A program made the translations under genes and the position numbers. Of a DNA stretch of 39,157 bases, positions 23,579-32,327 are shown piece by piece. Under the pieces are notes generated by a model that saw only the letters and a list, made by a program, of their open reading frames with translations, was not told the origin of the DNA and did not search any database. Source of the DNA: Hydrogenophaga sp. (GTDB lineage Bacteria; Pseudomonadota; Gammaproteobacteria; Burkholderiales; Burkholderiaceae_C); assembly GCA_030653975.1 (NCBI GenBank), contig JAURYH010000056.1, positions 1 to 39,157 on the forward strand, read 5' to 3'. The number at the start of each line of letters is the position of its first letter. The stretch's first letter is position 1.

Positions 23579-25132
23579 ATGTACCTGACCCAAGCCCTGC
23601 ACAAGGGACTGATCGAACAACCCGACGCCCTGGCCGCCGTCTGCGGCGACGAACAACGCAGCCACGCCGAGCTGGTGGACCGGGTCGCCCGGCTGGCCGG
23701 TGGCCTGCAAAGCCTCGGTGTCGCCCCGGGCGACCGCGTCGCCATGATGGCGCTCAACTCCATCCGCTACGTCGAGTTCTTCTACGGAAGCTGGTGGGCC
23801 GGCGCCGTGGTCAACCCGGTGAACATCCGCTGGAGCCCGCGCGAGGTCGCCTACTCGCTCGACGACTGCGACACCCGCGTGCTGATCGTCGACGACGTGT
23901 TTTCCAAGGCGGTGCCTGCCCTGCGCGAGCACTCGCGCAGTTTGCAGACGGTGATCTTCTGTGGCCGTGGCGAGTGCCCTGAGGGTGCGCTGCGGTTTGA
24001 AGACCTGGTGAGCGGCCATGCCCCGGTGCCCGACGCCGGCCGCAACGGATCAGACCTGGCCGCCGTGATGTACACCGGCGGCACCACCGGCCAGCCCAAA
24101 GGCGTGATGCTCGGCCACCAGCAGCTCTACCTGAACGCGCTGTCCAACGTGTCGACGCTGCCGCGCACGCAGGCCGGATCGGTGATCGCCGCGCCCATGT
24201 TCCACGTCGGTGCGGCGGGCCAGTTGCTGATGGCGCGTGCCCGGCTGATGCCCACCGTCATCGTGCCGATGTTCGACGAGGTGGCGCTGATGACCGCGAT
24301 CCAGACCCACCGCCCGGACGAGGGCTTTCTGGTGCCGGTGATGCTCAAGCGCCTGGTCGACCACCCGCGCTTTGCCGAGTTCGACCTCTCCAGCCTGAAG
24401 CTGATGCTCTACGGCGCCTCGCCCATCGACGCCACGCTGCTCGACCAGGCGATGCGCACCCTGCCCTCGGCCGACTTCGTGCAGTTCTACGGCATGACCG
24501 AGCTCTCGCCCACCATCTGCGCGCTGCCAGCCGATGCCCACCGGCCCGGCCCCGACCGCGAGCGCCTGCTGCGCGCCGCTGGCCGGCCGGTGCCGCTGGC
24601 CGAGGTGCGCATCGTCGACCCGCAGGGCCGCGAATGCCCACGCGGCCAGGTCGGCGAGATCGTCGCCCGGGGGCCCAACGTGATGCAGGGCTACTGGAAC
24701 AAGCCCGAAGAAACCGCCGCGGCGATCAAGGACGGCTGGATGCACACCGGCGACGGTGGCTACATGGACCCGCAGGGCATGGTGTTCGTGGTGGACCGTG
24801 TCAAGGACATGATCGTCAGCGGCGGTGAAAACGTCTATTCGGCCGAGGTCGAGAACGCGATCCTGCAACTGCCCCAGGTGGCCGGCTGCGCCGTGATCGG
24901 CGTGCCCGACGACGCGCTGGGCGAGCGGGTGCACGCGGTGGTGGTGCTCAAGCCGGGCACCGCGCTCGACGAGGACGCGATCCGCGCCCACTGCCGCGAC
25001 CGCATCGCCGGCTACAAGTGCCCGCGCAGCGTCGAGTACCGCGACGAGCTGCCGCTGACGGCCGCCGGCAAGCTGCAGAAGTACCTGCTGCGCGAACCGC
25101 ACTGGGCGGGCCGCACCCGCCAGGTCAACTGA
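23579..25132 (+). CDS. Fatty-acid/carboxylate-CoA ligase (AMP-forming)
   Basis: A 517-residue class I adenylate-forming ligase, distinct from the longer ligase at 12928. Motifs: the P-loop MYTGGTTGQPKGVMLGHQQL (about residues 163-182), FYGMTELSP, the ATP-ribose motif GWMHTGDGGYMD, the hinge VDRVKDMIVSGGENVYSAEVEN and the catalytic lysine in LPLTAAGKLQKYLLRE. Length and motifs resemble FadD13-like medium- to long-chain ligases. It would activate the acid produced by the esterase and aldehyde dehydrogenase encoded downstream. It lies 27 bp after the racemase and 9 bp before the next crotonase, so it is in the same operon. Confidence 0.92.
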   Translation: MYLTQALHKGLIEQPDALAAVCGDEQRSHAELVDRVARLAGGLQSLGVAPGDRVAMMALNSIRYVEFFYGSWWAGAVVNPVNIRWSPREVAYSLDDCDTRVLIVDDVFSKAVPALREHSRSLQTVIFCGRGECPEGALRFEDLVSGHAPVPDAGRNGSDLAAVMYTGGTTGQPKGVMLGHQQLYLNALSNVSTLPRTQAGSVIAAPMFHVGAAGQLLMARARLMPTVIVPMFDEVALMTAIQTHRPDEGFLVPVMLKRLVDHPRFAEFDLSSLKLMLYGASPIDATLLDQAMRTLPSADFVQFYGMTELSPTICALPADAHRPGPDRERLLRAAGRPVPLAEVRIVDPQGRECPRGQVGEIVARGPNVMQGYWNKPEETAAAIKDGWMHTGDGGYMDPQGMVFVVDRVKDMIVSGGENVYSAEVENAILQLPQVAGCAVIGVPDDALGERVHAVVVLKPGTALDEDAIRAHCRDRIAGYKCPRSVEYRDELPLTAAGKLQKYLLREPHWAGRTRQVN

Positions 25133-25141
25133 GGGCGTGCG

Positions 25142-25936
25142 ATGAATGCCCCCAACCAGGCCCCCACGGTCGGCTGCGTGGTCGAAGGCCCGGTGGCCAC
25201 GCTGACGCTGCAGCGGCCCCAGGCGATGAACGCGATCAACACCACGCTGCGCCGCGAACTGCTCGCCGCCATGCGCCAGCTCGACACCACCGACGGCGTG
25301 CGCGTGGTGGTGCTGCAGGCGGCGGGCGGCGGCTTCTGCGCCGGCAACGACCTGAAGGAAGCGCTCAACCCGGCGCACCGCGATGTCGAGGCCATGATCC
25401 TGGCCGAATACAAACCCATCCTCGACACCATGGCCGCGTCGAGCCGCCTCTACGTCGGCGCGGTGCACGGCACGGCGGCCGGCATCGGCATGTCGATCGC
25501 GCTGAACTGCGACCTGCTCTGGATGAGCGAGGGCGCCTGCCTGTACCCGGCCTTTGCGCCCATCGCGCTGGTGCCCGACGGCGGGGCCACCTGGCAGCTG
25601 GTGCAGGCCATGGGCTACCGGCGCGCGCTGCAGGTGCTGATCGAAGGCCGGCGTTTGCCCGCAGCGCAATGCCTGTCGGTGGGCCTGGCCAATGGCGTGG
25701 CCGCCGACGACGGTTTTCATGCAGCGGTGCGGGCGCAGGCCCAGCGCCTCGCCGAGCTGGCCCCGCTCGCGGTGCAGCACACCAAGCGCCTCGCCCGAGC
25801 CGCCGTGAGCAGCACCTTCGCACAGACGGTGCGCGACGAGGCCGCCGCCCAGAACCTGACCTTCACCAGCGCCGACTGCCGCGAGGCGGTGGCGGCGTTC
25901 TTCACCCAGCGCACACCCCGATTCACCGGCCAGTAA
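25142..25936 (+). CDS. PaaG-like crotonase (probable enoyl-CoA isomerase)
   Basis: A 264-residue crotonase-fold protein. Both hydratase glutamates are missing: Ser118 stands in GIGMSIALNCDL, and the second site lies in FAPIALVPDGG. It keeps Asp146 in LVPDGGATW, the aspartate used by PaaG-type isomerases (GLIPDSGGTW in PaaG). A double-bond or ring-isomerising role is therefore likelier than hydration, which would suit unsaturated isoprenoid chains. CoA binding is supported by GGGFCAGNDLKEAL. It is 9 bp after the ligase and 64 bp before the porin gene. Confidence 0.88.
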   Translation: MNAPNQAPTVGCVVEGPVATLTLQRPQAMNAINTTLRRELLAAMRQLDTTDGVRVVVLQAAGGGFCAGNDLKEALNPAHRDVEAMILAEYKPILDTMAASSRLYVGAVHGTAAGIGMSIALNCDLLWMSEGACLYPAFAPIALVPDGGATWQLVQAMGYRRALQVLIEGRRLPAAQCLSVGLANGVAADDGFHAAVRAQAQRLAELAPLAVQHTKRLARAAVSSTFAQTVRDEAAAQNLTFTSADCREAVAAFFTQRTPRFTGQ

Positions 25937-26000
25937 GAACCGCCACGCCAGGGACTTTCGAGCTTCGCTTTTTTTCAGCCCACCCAGAAGGAGACAACCC

Positions 26001-26696
26001 ATGAACCGCCAGAACACCATCCTGCTTGCCCTGTCCCTGGCCTCGGCCACCCTGGCCGGGACCGCGCACGCCCAGGCGCACCGCTACACCCTCACGGCCG
26101 GCCCCGCCCACGCCGCCTTCAATGTCTCGTCCAGCGACCTCTCCGGCCCGCCCGGCACCACGCCGCCGGGCGCGCGCATGTCGGTCGACGACCTCAGCAC
26201 GCTGGGGATCGAGGCCACCCTGCACCTGACCGATCGCTGGTCGGCCTCGCTGGCCTTCGGCGCGCCGCCCAAGGCCCACTTCAGGGGCGAGGGCATCGCC
26301 GCACCGCTGGGCCGCATCGGCAGCGCACGCGCCTGGTTTCCCGCGGTGCTGGCCAGCTACCGGTTCGACGCGATGGGGCCGGTGCAACCCTATGTCGCCG
26401 CCGGCGTCAACTACACCTTCTACACCAACGTCCAGGTGGGCGACAACTACACCGCGGCCTTCGGCGGCACCGCCAGCACCGGCAAGGTGAAGGCCTCGTT
26501 CGGCCCCGTGGTCAAGCTCGGCGCGCTGCTGCCGCTGTCGGACGGCTGGGTGGTCAACGCTGGCTGGGCGCGCTACGGCATCCGCAGCAAGGCCACCGTG
26601 ACCACCCAGACGCCCGGCTTCGGGCCCATCGCGCGACAGGCCACGGTCAAGGTGGACCCGGACGTGTTCTCGCTGCTGATCGGCCGCTCGTTCTGA
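26001..26696 (+). CDS. OmpW/AlkL-family outer-membrane protein
   Basis: A 231-residue protein with a clear signal peptide (MNRQNTILLALSLASATLAG, with cleavage expected after AHA at residue 24). It has the alternating hydrophobic pattern of an eight-stranded beta-barrel and ends in Phe (LLIGRSF), as outer-membrane barrels do. GPVQPYVAAGVNYTFY and WVVNAGWARYGIRSKATV are OmpW-family segments. OmpW and AlkL pass hydrophobic molecules such as alkanes and terpenes sideways into the membrane. Its place directly before the monooxygenase gene supports a role in taking up a water-insoluble substrate. A ribosome site (AAGGAG) precedes the ATG. Confidence 0.92.
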   Translation: MNRQNTILLALSLASATLAGTAHAQAHRYTLTAGPAHAAFNVSSSDLSGPPGTTPPGARMSVDDLSTLGIEATLHLTDRWSASLAFGAPPKAHFRGEGIAAPLGRIGSARAWFPAVLASYRFDAMGPVQPYVAAGVNYTFYTNVQVGDNYTAAFGGTASTGKVKASFGPVVKLGALLPLSDGWVVNAGWARYGIRSKATVTTQTPGFGPIARQATVKVDPDVFSLLIGRSF

Positions 26697-26718
26697 CCCC
26701 TTGCCCGCAGGCCGCCCC

Positions 26719-28218
26719 ATGACACAGAACCCTCAACGCACCCCCTCCGTGCTGGTCATCGGCGCTGGCGCCACCGGCATGCTCGCCGTGATCCGCCTGC
26801 GCGAGGCCGGCATCACCAACGTGACCGTGATCGAGAAGGCCGACCGCGTGGGCGGCACCTGGCGCGACAACACCTACCCCGGTGTGGCCTGCGACATCCC
26901 GTCGCACCACTACTGCTATTCCTTCGAGCCCGCCCCGTGGAAGGCCCAGTGCGCCACCGGCGCCGAGCTCAAGGACTACCTTGAACACGTGGCGAAGAAA
27001 TACCGTGTCATCGAGCGGGTGCGCTTCGGCCGCACCGTCACGTCCTGCCTGTGGGACGACGCCGGCGGCCGATGGACCGTGGACACCGACAAAGGCGATC
27101 ACTTCGTGGTCGACTTCGTGATCGCGGCCACCGGCATCCTGCACCACCCCAAGATGCCCGACATCCCCGGCCTGGACAGCTTCGCCGGCCCGGCCTGGCA
27201 CACCGCACGCTGGCGGCACGACGTGGACCTGCAGGGCCAACGCATCGGCGTGATCGGCACCGGCTCCACCTCGCACCAGGTGGTGCCCGAGCTGGTCAAC
27301 GCCGGGCACCAGGTGCACGTGTTCCAGCGCACGCCGCAGTGGGTGTTTCCGTTCCCCAACCTGCCCTTCCCCGAGTGGCTGCGCCGGCGCTGGATCGCCA
27401 AGCCCGAACGCATGCGCCCGTGGAAGACCTTCTACAAGGCCTTCATCGAACAGTTCTTCGTCAAGGCCACGGTGGGCCACCCGGTGCAGAACGCCCTGCT
27501 CAACGTCACCGTCAAGAGCTACCTGCGCCTGGCCGTGCGCAACCGCGATCTGCGCCAGAAACTCACGCCCGACTACCGCGTGGGCTGCAAGCGCATGGTC
27601 GTCAACTTCACCTTCTACCCGGCGATCCAGAAGCCCAACGCCCACCTCGAAACCGAGGCCATCGAACGCATCGAGCCCGAAGGCGTGCGGCTCAAGACCG
27701 GCCGGCTGGTGCCACTCGATGCGCTGGTCCTGTCCACCGGCTTCCACAACTTCAATTACGTGCGCCCGATGACCCTGGTGGGGCGCAACGGCCACCGCCT
27801 GGAAGACAGCTGGGGCCAGGGGCGCTACACCAGCGCGCACGCGGTGCTGATGGCCCATTTCCCCAACTTCTTCCTGATGCTCGGCCCGGGCACGCCGATC
27901 GGCAACAACTCGGTGATCGGCATGGCCGAGGAGCAGCTCGACTACGTGGTGCGCCTGATCGGCATCTGGCGCCGGGGCGAGGCCGACGAGATCGAACCCA
28001 CCCCGCAGGCGGTGTCGGCGTTCACCCGCTACATCAAGGCCGGCCTGGGCAAGTCCGTCTGGACCGGTGGCTGCCAGAGCTGGTACCTCGACGCCGATGG
28101 TGTGCCGGTGGTCTTTCCCTATCCGTGGCAGGACTTCGTTCGCTCCATGAAAGAAATCAACACCCACGAACTCACGATGGTTCGTCGACCCAGACTGGAG
28201 AACGCGCATGCGCTATGA
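26719..28218 (+). CDS. Type I Baeyer-Villiger flavin monooxygenase
   Basis: A 499-residue FAD/NADPH enzyme. FAD-binding Rossmann motif VIGAGATG lies near the N-terminus, GGTWRDNTYPGVACDIPSHH follows, the Baeyer-Villiger fingerprint FAGPAWHTARW is at residues 155-165 (FxGxxxHxxxW), and the NADPH Rossmann motif is VIGTGSTSHQ. Such enzymes insert one oxygen beside a ketone carbonyl, giving an ester or lactone. A TTG at 26701 would add six residues; ATG 26719 is preferred. The 3' end overlaps the GMC gene by 11 bp. The neighbouring alcohol oxidoreductase (making the ketone) and esterase (opening the ester) fit the chemistry. Substrate unknown. Confidence 0.93.
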   Translation: MTQNPQRTPSVLVIGAGATGMLAVIRLREAGITNVTVIEKADRVGGTWRDNTYPGVACDIPSHHYCYSFEPAPWKAQCATGAELKDYLEHVAKKYRVIERVRFGRTVTSCLWDDAGGRWTVDTDKGDHFVVDFVIAATGILHHPKMPDIPGLDSFAGPAWHTARWRHDVDLQGQRIGVIGTGSTSHQVVPELVNAGHQVHVFQRTPQWVFPFPNLPFPEWLRRRWIAKPERMRPWKTFYKAFIEQFFVKATVGHPVQNALLNVTVKSYLRLAVRNRDLRQKLTPDYRVGCKRMVVNFTFYPAIQKPNAHLETEAIERIEPEGVRLKTGRLVPLDALVLSTGFHNFNYVRPMTLVGRNGHRLEDSWGQGRYTSAHAVLMAHFPNFFLMLGPGTPIGNNSVIGMAEEQLDYVVRLIGIWRRGEADEIEPTPQAVSAFTRYIKAGLGKSVWTGGCQSWYLDADGVPVVFPYPWQDFVRSMKEINTHELTMVRRPRLENAHAL

Positions 28219-29824
28219 CCACGTGATCGTTGGCGGCGGCTCGGCCGGTGCCGTGATGGCCGCGCGCCTGAGCGAAGACCCGAAGACGACGGTCTGCCTG
28301 CTCGAAGCCGGCGGCGACGGGCGCGACCTGTTGATCCGCGTGCCGGCCGGCGCCGTGGCGATGATGCCGGGCAAGCCGGTGCGCCTGAACAACTGGGCCT
28401 TCGAGACCGTGCCGCAGCGCGGCCTGAACGGCCGTCGCGGCTACCAGCCGCGCGGCCAGACACTGGGCGGCTCCTCGGCCATCAACGCCATGGTGTACGT
28501 GCGCGGCAACCCGCGCGACTACGACGGCTGGGCCGAAGCGGGCGCCCCCGGCTGGGACCACGCCTCGGTGCTGCCGTATTTCAGGCGCGCCGAGAACAAC
28601 GAACGCGGCGCCGACGCCTTCCACGGCGGCAGCGGGCCCCAACAGGTGGCCGACCCCTGCAGCCCCCGGCCCATCACCGAGGCCTGGGTGCAGGCCGGCA
28701 TCGCCAGCGGCCTGAATCTGAACACCGATTTCAACGGCGCCCAGCAGCAGGGCATCGGCCACTACCAGGTGACGCAGTTCCACGACTCGCGGCGCGGCCA
28801 GCGCTGCTCCACCGCCGCGGCCTACCTGCACCCGGTGCTGCACGAGCGGCCCAACCTCACGGTGATCACCCAGGCGCACACCCGCCGCATCCTGATGGAC
28901 GGCGAGCGCGCCATCGGCGTGGAGTACGACCACAAAGGCCAGCGCGTGCAGGCCCTGGCCGAACGCGAGGTGCTGCTGTGCGCCGGCACCTTCCAGTCGC
29001 CCCAGCTGCTGATGCTCTCGGGCATCGGGCCGGGCGACGAGCTGCGCCGGCACGGCCTGCCGGTGTTGCACGAGCGCCGGGGCGTCGGCCGCAACCTGCA
29101 GGACCACCCGGACGTGGTGCTGAGCTACGGCGTGAACACCACCGACGTGTTCGGCATCGGCGTCGCCGGCACCTTCCGCCTGCTGGGCGCCATGAACGAG
29201 TGGCGCCGGGGCGGCACCGGCCTGCTGTCGACCAACTTCGCCGAAGGGGGTGCCTTCTTCAGCATCGACAACGACCAGCCCGAGTGGCCCGATGCGCAAC
29301 TGCATTTCGTGATCGCGCGGGTGGAAGACCATGGCCGGCGCATCCTGCCCGGCTACGGCATCTCGTGCCACGCCTGCCTGCTGCGGCCCGAGAGCCGCGG
29401 CAGCGTGACGCTGGCCTCGGCCGACCCCAGCGCGGCGCCCGTGATCGACCCCGACTTCCTGGGGGTGCCGCGCGATGCCGAGCGCCTGCTGCGGGCCGTC
29501 AAACGCACCATGAAGATCATGCGCAGCGCGCCACTGGCCCGCCACATCCGGCGCGAACACACCACCGCCGGGCTCGACAGCGACGCCGCGCTGATGGCCA
29601 TGGTGCGCGCACGCGCCGACACCGTCTACCACCCGGTCGGCACCTGCCGCATGGGCCTGGACGACGATGCCGTGGTGGACCCGCAGCTGCGGGTGCGCGG
29701 GCTGCAGGGCCTGCGCGTGATCGACGCCTCGGTCATGCCGCAACTGCCCAGCGGCAACACCAACGCGCCCACGATCATGATCGCCGAGCGGGCGGTCGAC
29801 CTCATCCGGACACCCTCGCCATGA
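28208..29824 (+). CDS. GMC-family alcohol oxidoreductase (choline dehydrogenase-like)
   Basis: A 538-residue flavoprotein. FAD-binding VIVGGGSAGAVMAARLSEDP is at the N-terminus. GMC signature 1 is around QTLGGSSAINAMVYVRGNPRDYD and signature 2 around GTFQSPQLLMLSGIGP. The catalytic histidine is in TVYHPVGTCRMG and the His/Asn partner in LPSGNTNAPTIMIAERA. Members such as AlkJ oxidise primary or secondary alcohols and pass electrons to quinone. Here it could make the ketone for the monooxygenase or oxidise the alcohol released by the esterase. The start at 28208 overlaps the monooxygenase end by 11 bp; the stop overlaps the esterase start (ATGA). Confidence 0.94.
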   Translation: MRYDHVIVGGGSAGAVMAARLSEDPKTTVCLLEAGGDGRDLLIRVPAGAVAMMPGKPVRLNNWAFETVPQRGLNGRRGYQPRGQTLGGSSAINAMVYVRGNPRDYDGWAEAGAPGWDHASVLPYFRRAENNERGADAFHGGSGPQQVADPCSPRPITEAWVQAGIASGLNLNTDFNGAQQQGIGHYQVTQFHDSRRGQRCSTAAAYLHPVLHERPNLTVITQAHTRRILMDGERAIGVEYDHKGQRVQALAEREVLLCAGTFQSPQLLMLSGIGPGDELRRHGLPVLHERRGVGRNLQDHPDVVLSYGVNTTDVFGIGVAGTFRLLGAMNEWRRGGTGLLSTNFAEGGAFFSIDNDQPEWPDAQLHFVIARVEDHGRRILPGYGISCHACLLRPESRGSVTLASADPSAAPVIDPDFLGVPRDAERLLRAVKRTMKIMRSAPLARHIRREHTTAGLDSDAALMAMVRARADTVYHPVGTCRMGLDDDAVVDPQLRVRGLQGLRVIDASVMPQLPSGNTNAPTIMIAERAVDLIRTPSP

Positions 29825-30780
29825 CCGTCTCCACCCGGCAGCGCTTCTGGAACCGGTTTTCACGCTGGGTTGAGAAACCCCTGATCGCGGCGGTGAGGTC
29901 GCAGCCGCTGCTGCGCCGGGTGGCGGCGCAGCACGCGCGCCTGTTCTACCACCGACCGCCCGACCTTCGCGTCGAGTCCGACCGCCTCACCCACGGTGAG
30001 CGCTCGGTGCCCGGCTGGTGGTGCCACCGGGGTCGCTCCCGGCTGCCCGCGGTGCTGCTGTTCCTGCACGGCGGCGCCTACACCGTGGGGGGGCCTGCGT
30101 CGCACGCCCACTGGGCCGGCGCGCTGGCCGACGCCAGCGGCATGCGCGCCTTCCTGCCCGAATACCGGCTCGCGCCCGAGCACCCCTTTCCCGCCGCGCT
30201 CGACGACGCCGAGACCGCGTACCACGCGCTGCTCACTCAGCTGCCGGCCGGGCACCGCATCGTGCTGGCCGGTGACAGCGCAGGCGGTGGTCTGGCCTTT
30301 GCGCTGATGGCCCGGCTGCAGGCCGCCGGGCTGCCCGATCCGCTGGCGGTGGTGGCCTTCTCGCCGTGGCTGGACCTGACCCTCTCGGGTGACTCGGTGC
30401 GGCGCCACCGCGCCAGCGAGATGATGCTGCCGCTCTCCTGGCTGCGCCATGCCGCCCGTCTCTACGCTGCCCGTGCGCCCGGGGGTTGCGGCCATCCCCT
30501 CGTCTCGCCGCTGTTCCACACCTACCAGCGCCCCCTGCCGCCCACCTTGATGCTGTGCGGTGCCGAAGAACTGCTCAGCGACGACAGCGTGCGCATGGCC
30601 CAGCGCCTGCAGGCCGGCGGCACGCGCGTGGACCTGCTGCTGAGGCCCGGCGTCGGCCACATCTGGCCGGTGCACGCCGGCCTCACGCCCGAGGCCGACG
30701 CGGCCAATGACCGCGTGGCCGCCTTCCTGCGGGCCGAACTGGCCCGCGCCCACACCCCTGCCCCGGAACCTGCCTCATGA
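29821..30780 (+). CDS. HSL-type alpha/beta-hydrolase (esterase)
   Basis: A 319-residue hormone-sensitive-lipase-family esterase. The oxyanion motif HGGA is at residues 83-86, the nucleophile elbow GDSAGGG has Ser153, the acid is near Asp254 (EELLSDDS), and His280 is in VGHIWPV. The first 75 residues form the usual cap. It is coupled by ATGA overlaps to both neighbours, so it is made in step with the alcohol oxidoreductase and aldehyde dehydrogenase. The likely role is hydrolysis of the ester made by the Baeyer-Villiger enzyme, as esterases do in other Baeyer-Villiger clusters. No signal peptide: cytosolic. Confidence 0.92.
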   Translation: MTVSTRQRFWNRFSRWVEKPLIAAVRSQPLLRRVAAQHARLFYHRPPDLRVESDRLTHGERSVPGWWCHRGRSRLPAVLLFLHGGAYTVGGPASHAHWAGALADASGMRAFLPEYRLAPEHPFPAALDDAETAYHALLTQLPAGHRIVLAGDSAGGGLAFALMARLQAAGLPDPLAVVAFSPWLDLTLSGDSVRRHRASEMMLPLSWLRHAARLYAARAPGGCGHPLVSPLFHTYQRPLPPTLMLCGAEELLSDDSVRMAQRLQAGGTRVDLLLRPGVGHIWPVHAGLTPEADAANDRVAAFLRAELARAHTPAPEPAS

Positions 30781-32195
30781 CCCCCTCCACAACAGACCCC
30801 ATCCCGTCGCTGACGGCACAGTTCCAGCGCACCCTGGCCGCCCATCGGGCGCAGGCGTACCCCAGCGCCGCCACGCGCCGCGACCGGCTGTCGCGCCTGG
30901 AGGCCGCGCTGCTCTCTCACGCCGACGAACTGGTGCAGGCCATGCAGGCCGACTTCGGCTACCGCAGCCCCACCGAGGCCGCCGTGTTCGACGTCACGGT
31001 GCCGCTGGGCGACATCCGGCAGAACCGCCGGCACCTGGCGGGCTGGATGAAGCCGCGCCGGGTCGGCATGCCCTGGCACCTGCTGCCTGCGAGCGGGCGG
31101 GTGATGCCTCAGCCCAAGGGCGTGGTCGGCGTGATCGCGCCGTGGAACTTCCCGGTCTACCTGTCGCTGGCCCCGGTGGCCGCGGCATTCGCGGCCGGCA
31201 ACCGCGTGATGCTCAAACCCTCCGAGCTGACCCCGCGCACGTCTGCGGTGATGGCGCGCATGGCGGCGTCGGCCTTTGACCGCGACGAGTGGTCGGTCCA
31301 CACCGGCGGTGTCGCGCTGGCGCGTGCCTTTGCCGACCTGCCTTTTGGCCACCTGCTGTTCACCGGTTCGACCCGCGTCGGCCGGGAGATCGCGGTGGCC
31401 GCCGCGCGCAACCTCACGCCGGTCACGCTGGAACTCGGCGGCAAGTCGCCCGCCATCGTCGGTGAACACGCCAACCTCCGGCGCGCGGCCGAGCGCATCG
31501 CCTTTGGCAAGTGCGCCAACGCCGGCCAGATCTGCGTGGCGCCCGACTATGTGCTGGTGCCCCGCTCGCAGCTCGACGCTTTCGTGCAGGAAGCCGAGCG
31601 CGCCCTGCTCGCCTACTACCCGCAAGGCGCGGCCAGCCCCGACTTCAGCAGCATCGTCTGCGAGCAGCACCACACCCGGCTGCAGGCGATGCTGGACGAA
31701 GCGCAGGCCCGCGGCGCCCAGTTGCGCCAGCCCGTCGGCGGCAACGCCGAACCGCGCAAGCTCGCGCCCACCCTGGTGATTGACCCGCCGGCCGACTGCC
31801 AGCTCATGAAGGAGGAGATCTTCGGCCCCATCCTGCCGGTGGTGCCCTACGACAGCCTGGCGCAGGCACAGGCCTTCGTGAACCGCCAGCCCGCGCCGCT
31901 GGCCCTCTACATCTTCAGTGAGAACACCCGGGAGCAGCAGGCCTGGCTGCGGGGCACGCTATCGGGCGGGGCCTGCGTCAACGAAACCGCCTTCCACGTG
32001 CTGGCCGACACCTTGCCTTTTGGGGGTGTCGGCGAAAGCGGCTCCGGCGCCTACCACGGCAAGGCCGGGTTCGACACCTTCAGCCACCTCAAGTCGGTGC
32101 TGTCGCAGCCGCGACTCAACGGCGCCTTCCTGTTCAACCCACCCATCGGCCCGTTGCAACACAAGGTGGGCCTGTTGTTGCGCCGTTTCATTTGA
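30777..32195 (+). CDS. Aldehyde dehydrogenase (coniferyl-aldehyde dehydrogenase group)
   Basis: A 472-residue NAD(P)-dependent aldehyde dehydrogenase. General base Glu219 is in LELGGKSP and the nucleophile Cys253 in NAGQICVAPDYVL. PWNFPVYLSLAP and MLKPSELTPRT bind the cofactor. The short length and the C-terminal hydrophobic tail (PIGPLQHKVGLLLRRFI) resemble the CalB/fatty-aldehyde dehydrogenase class, which is often membrane-associated. It would oxidise the aldehyde derived from the alcohol half of the ester to an acid for the CoA ligase. The start overlaps the esterase stop (ATGA). Confidence 0.94.
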   Translation: MTPSTTDPIPSLTAQFQRTLAAHRAQAYPSAATRRDRLSRLEAALLSHADELVQAMQADFGYRSPTEAAVFDVTVPLGDIRQNRRHLAGWMKPRRVGMPWHLLPASGRVMPQPKGVVGVIAPWNFPVYLSLAPVAAAFAAGNRVMLKPSELTPRTSAVMARMAASAFDRDEWSVHTGGVALARAFADLPFGHLLFTGSTRVGREIAVAAARNLTPVTLELGGKSPAIVGEHANLRRAAERIAFGKCANAGQICVAPDYVLVPRSQLDAFVQEAERALLAYYPQGAASPDFSSIVCEQHHTRLQAMLDEAQARGAQLRQPVGGNAEPRKLAPTLVIDPPADCQLMKEEIFGPILPVVPYDSLAQAQAFVNRQPAPLALYIFSENTREQQAWLRGTLSGGACVNETAFHVLADTLPFGGVGESGSGAYHGKAGFDTFSHLKSVLSQPRLNGAFLFNPPIGPLQHKVGLLLRRFI

Positions 32196-32327
32196 GGCGG
32201 ATCCATGCAGGCTGAGGCCAGCCCCACCACCCGCCATTTGACGAGGGAGGGTTTCTCCGCATCACCACCCGCCACAAAAACATCATCATCAAAACTGAAG
32301 AGGCAACAACCCAAGGAGACAACACCC

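Noticed and set aside
25937..26000. T-run (seven T) between the PaaG-like and ompW genes as a possible terminator
   Set aside because: Only a three-base stem (CGA/TCG) precedes the T-run, too weak for an intrinsic terminator; the genes otherwise look co-transcribed.
26719..28218. AlmA-type long-chain alkane hydroxylase as identity of the flavin monooxygenase
   Set aside because: The FxGxxxHxxxW Baeyer-Villiger fingerprint is present and the N-terminal region (GGTWRDNTYPGVACDIPSHH) is of the ketone-oxidising group rather than AlmA-like.
32262..32300. CATCATCATC-type triplet run before the binding-protein gene
   Set aside because: Too short to be a meaningful repeat; it is untranslated leader with biased composition.
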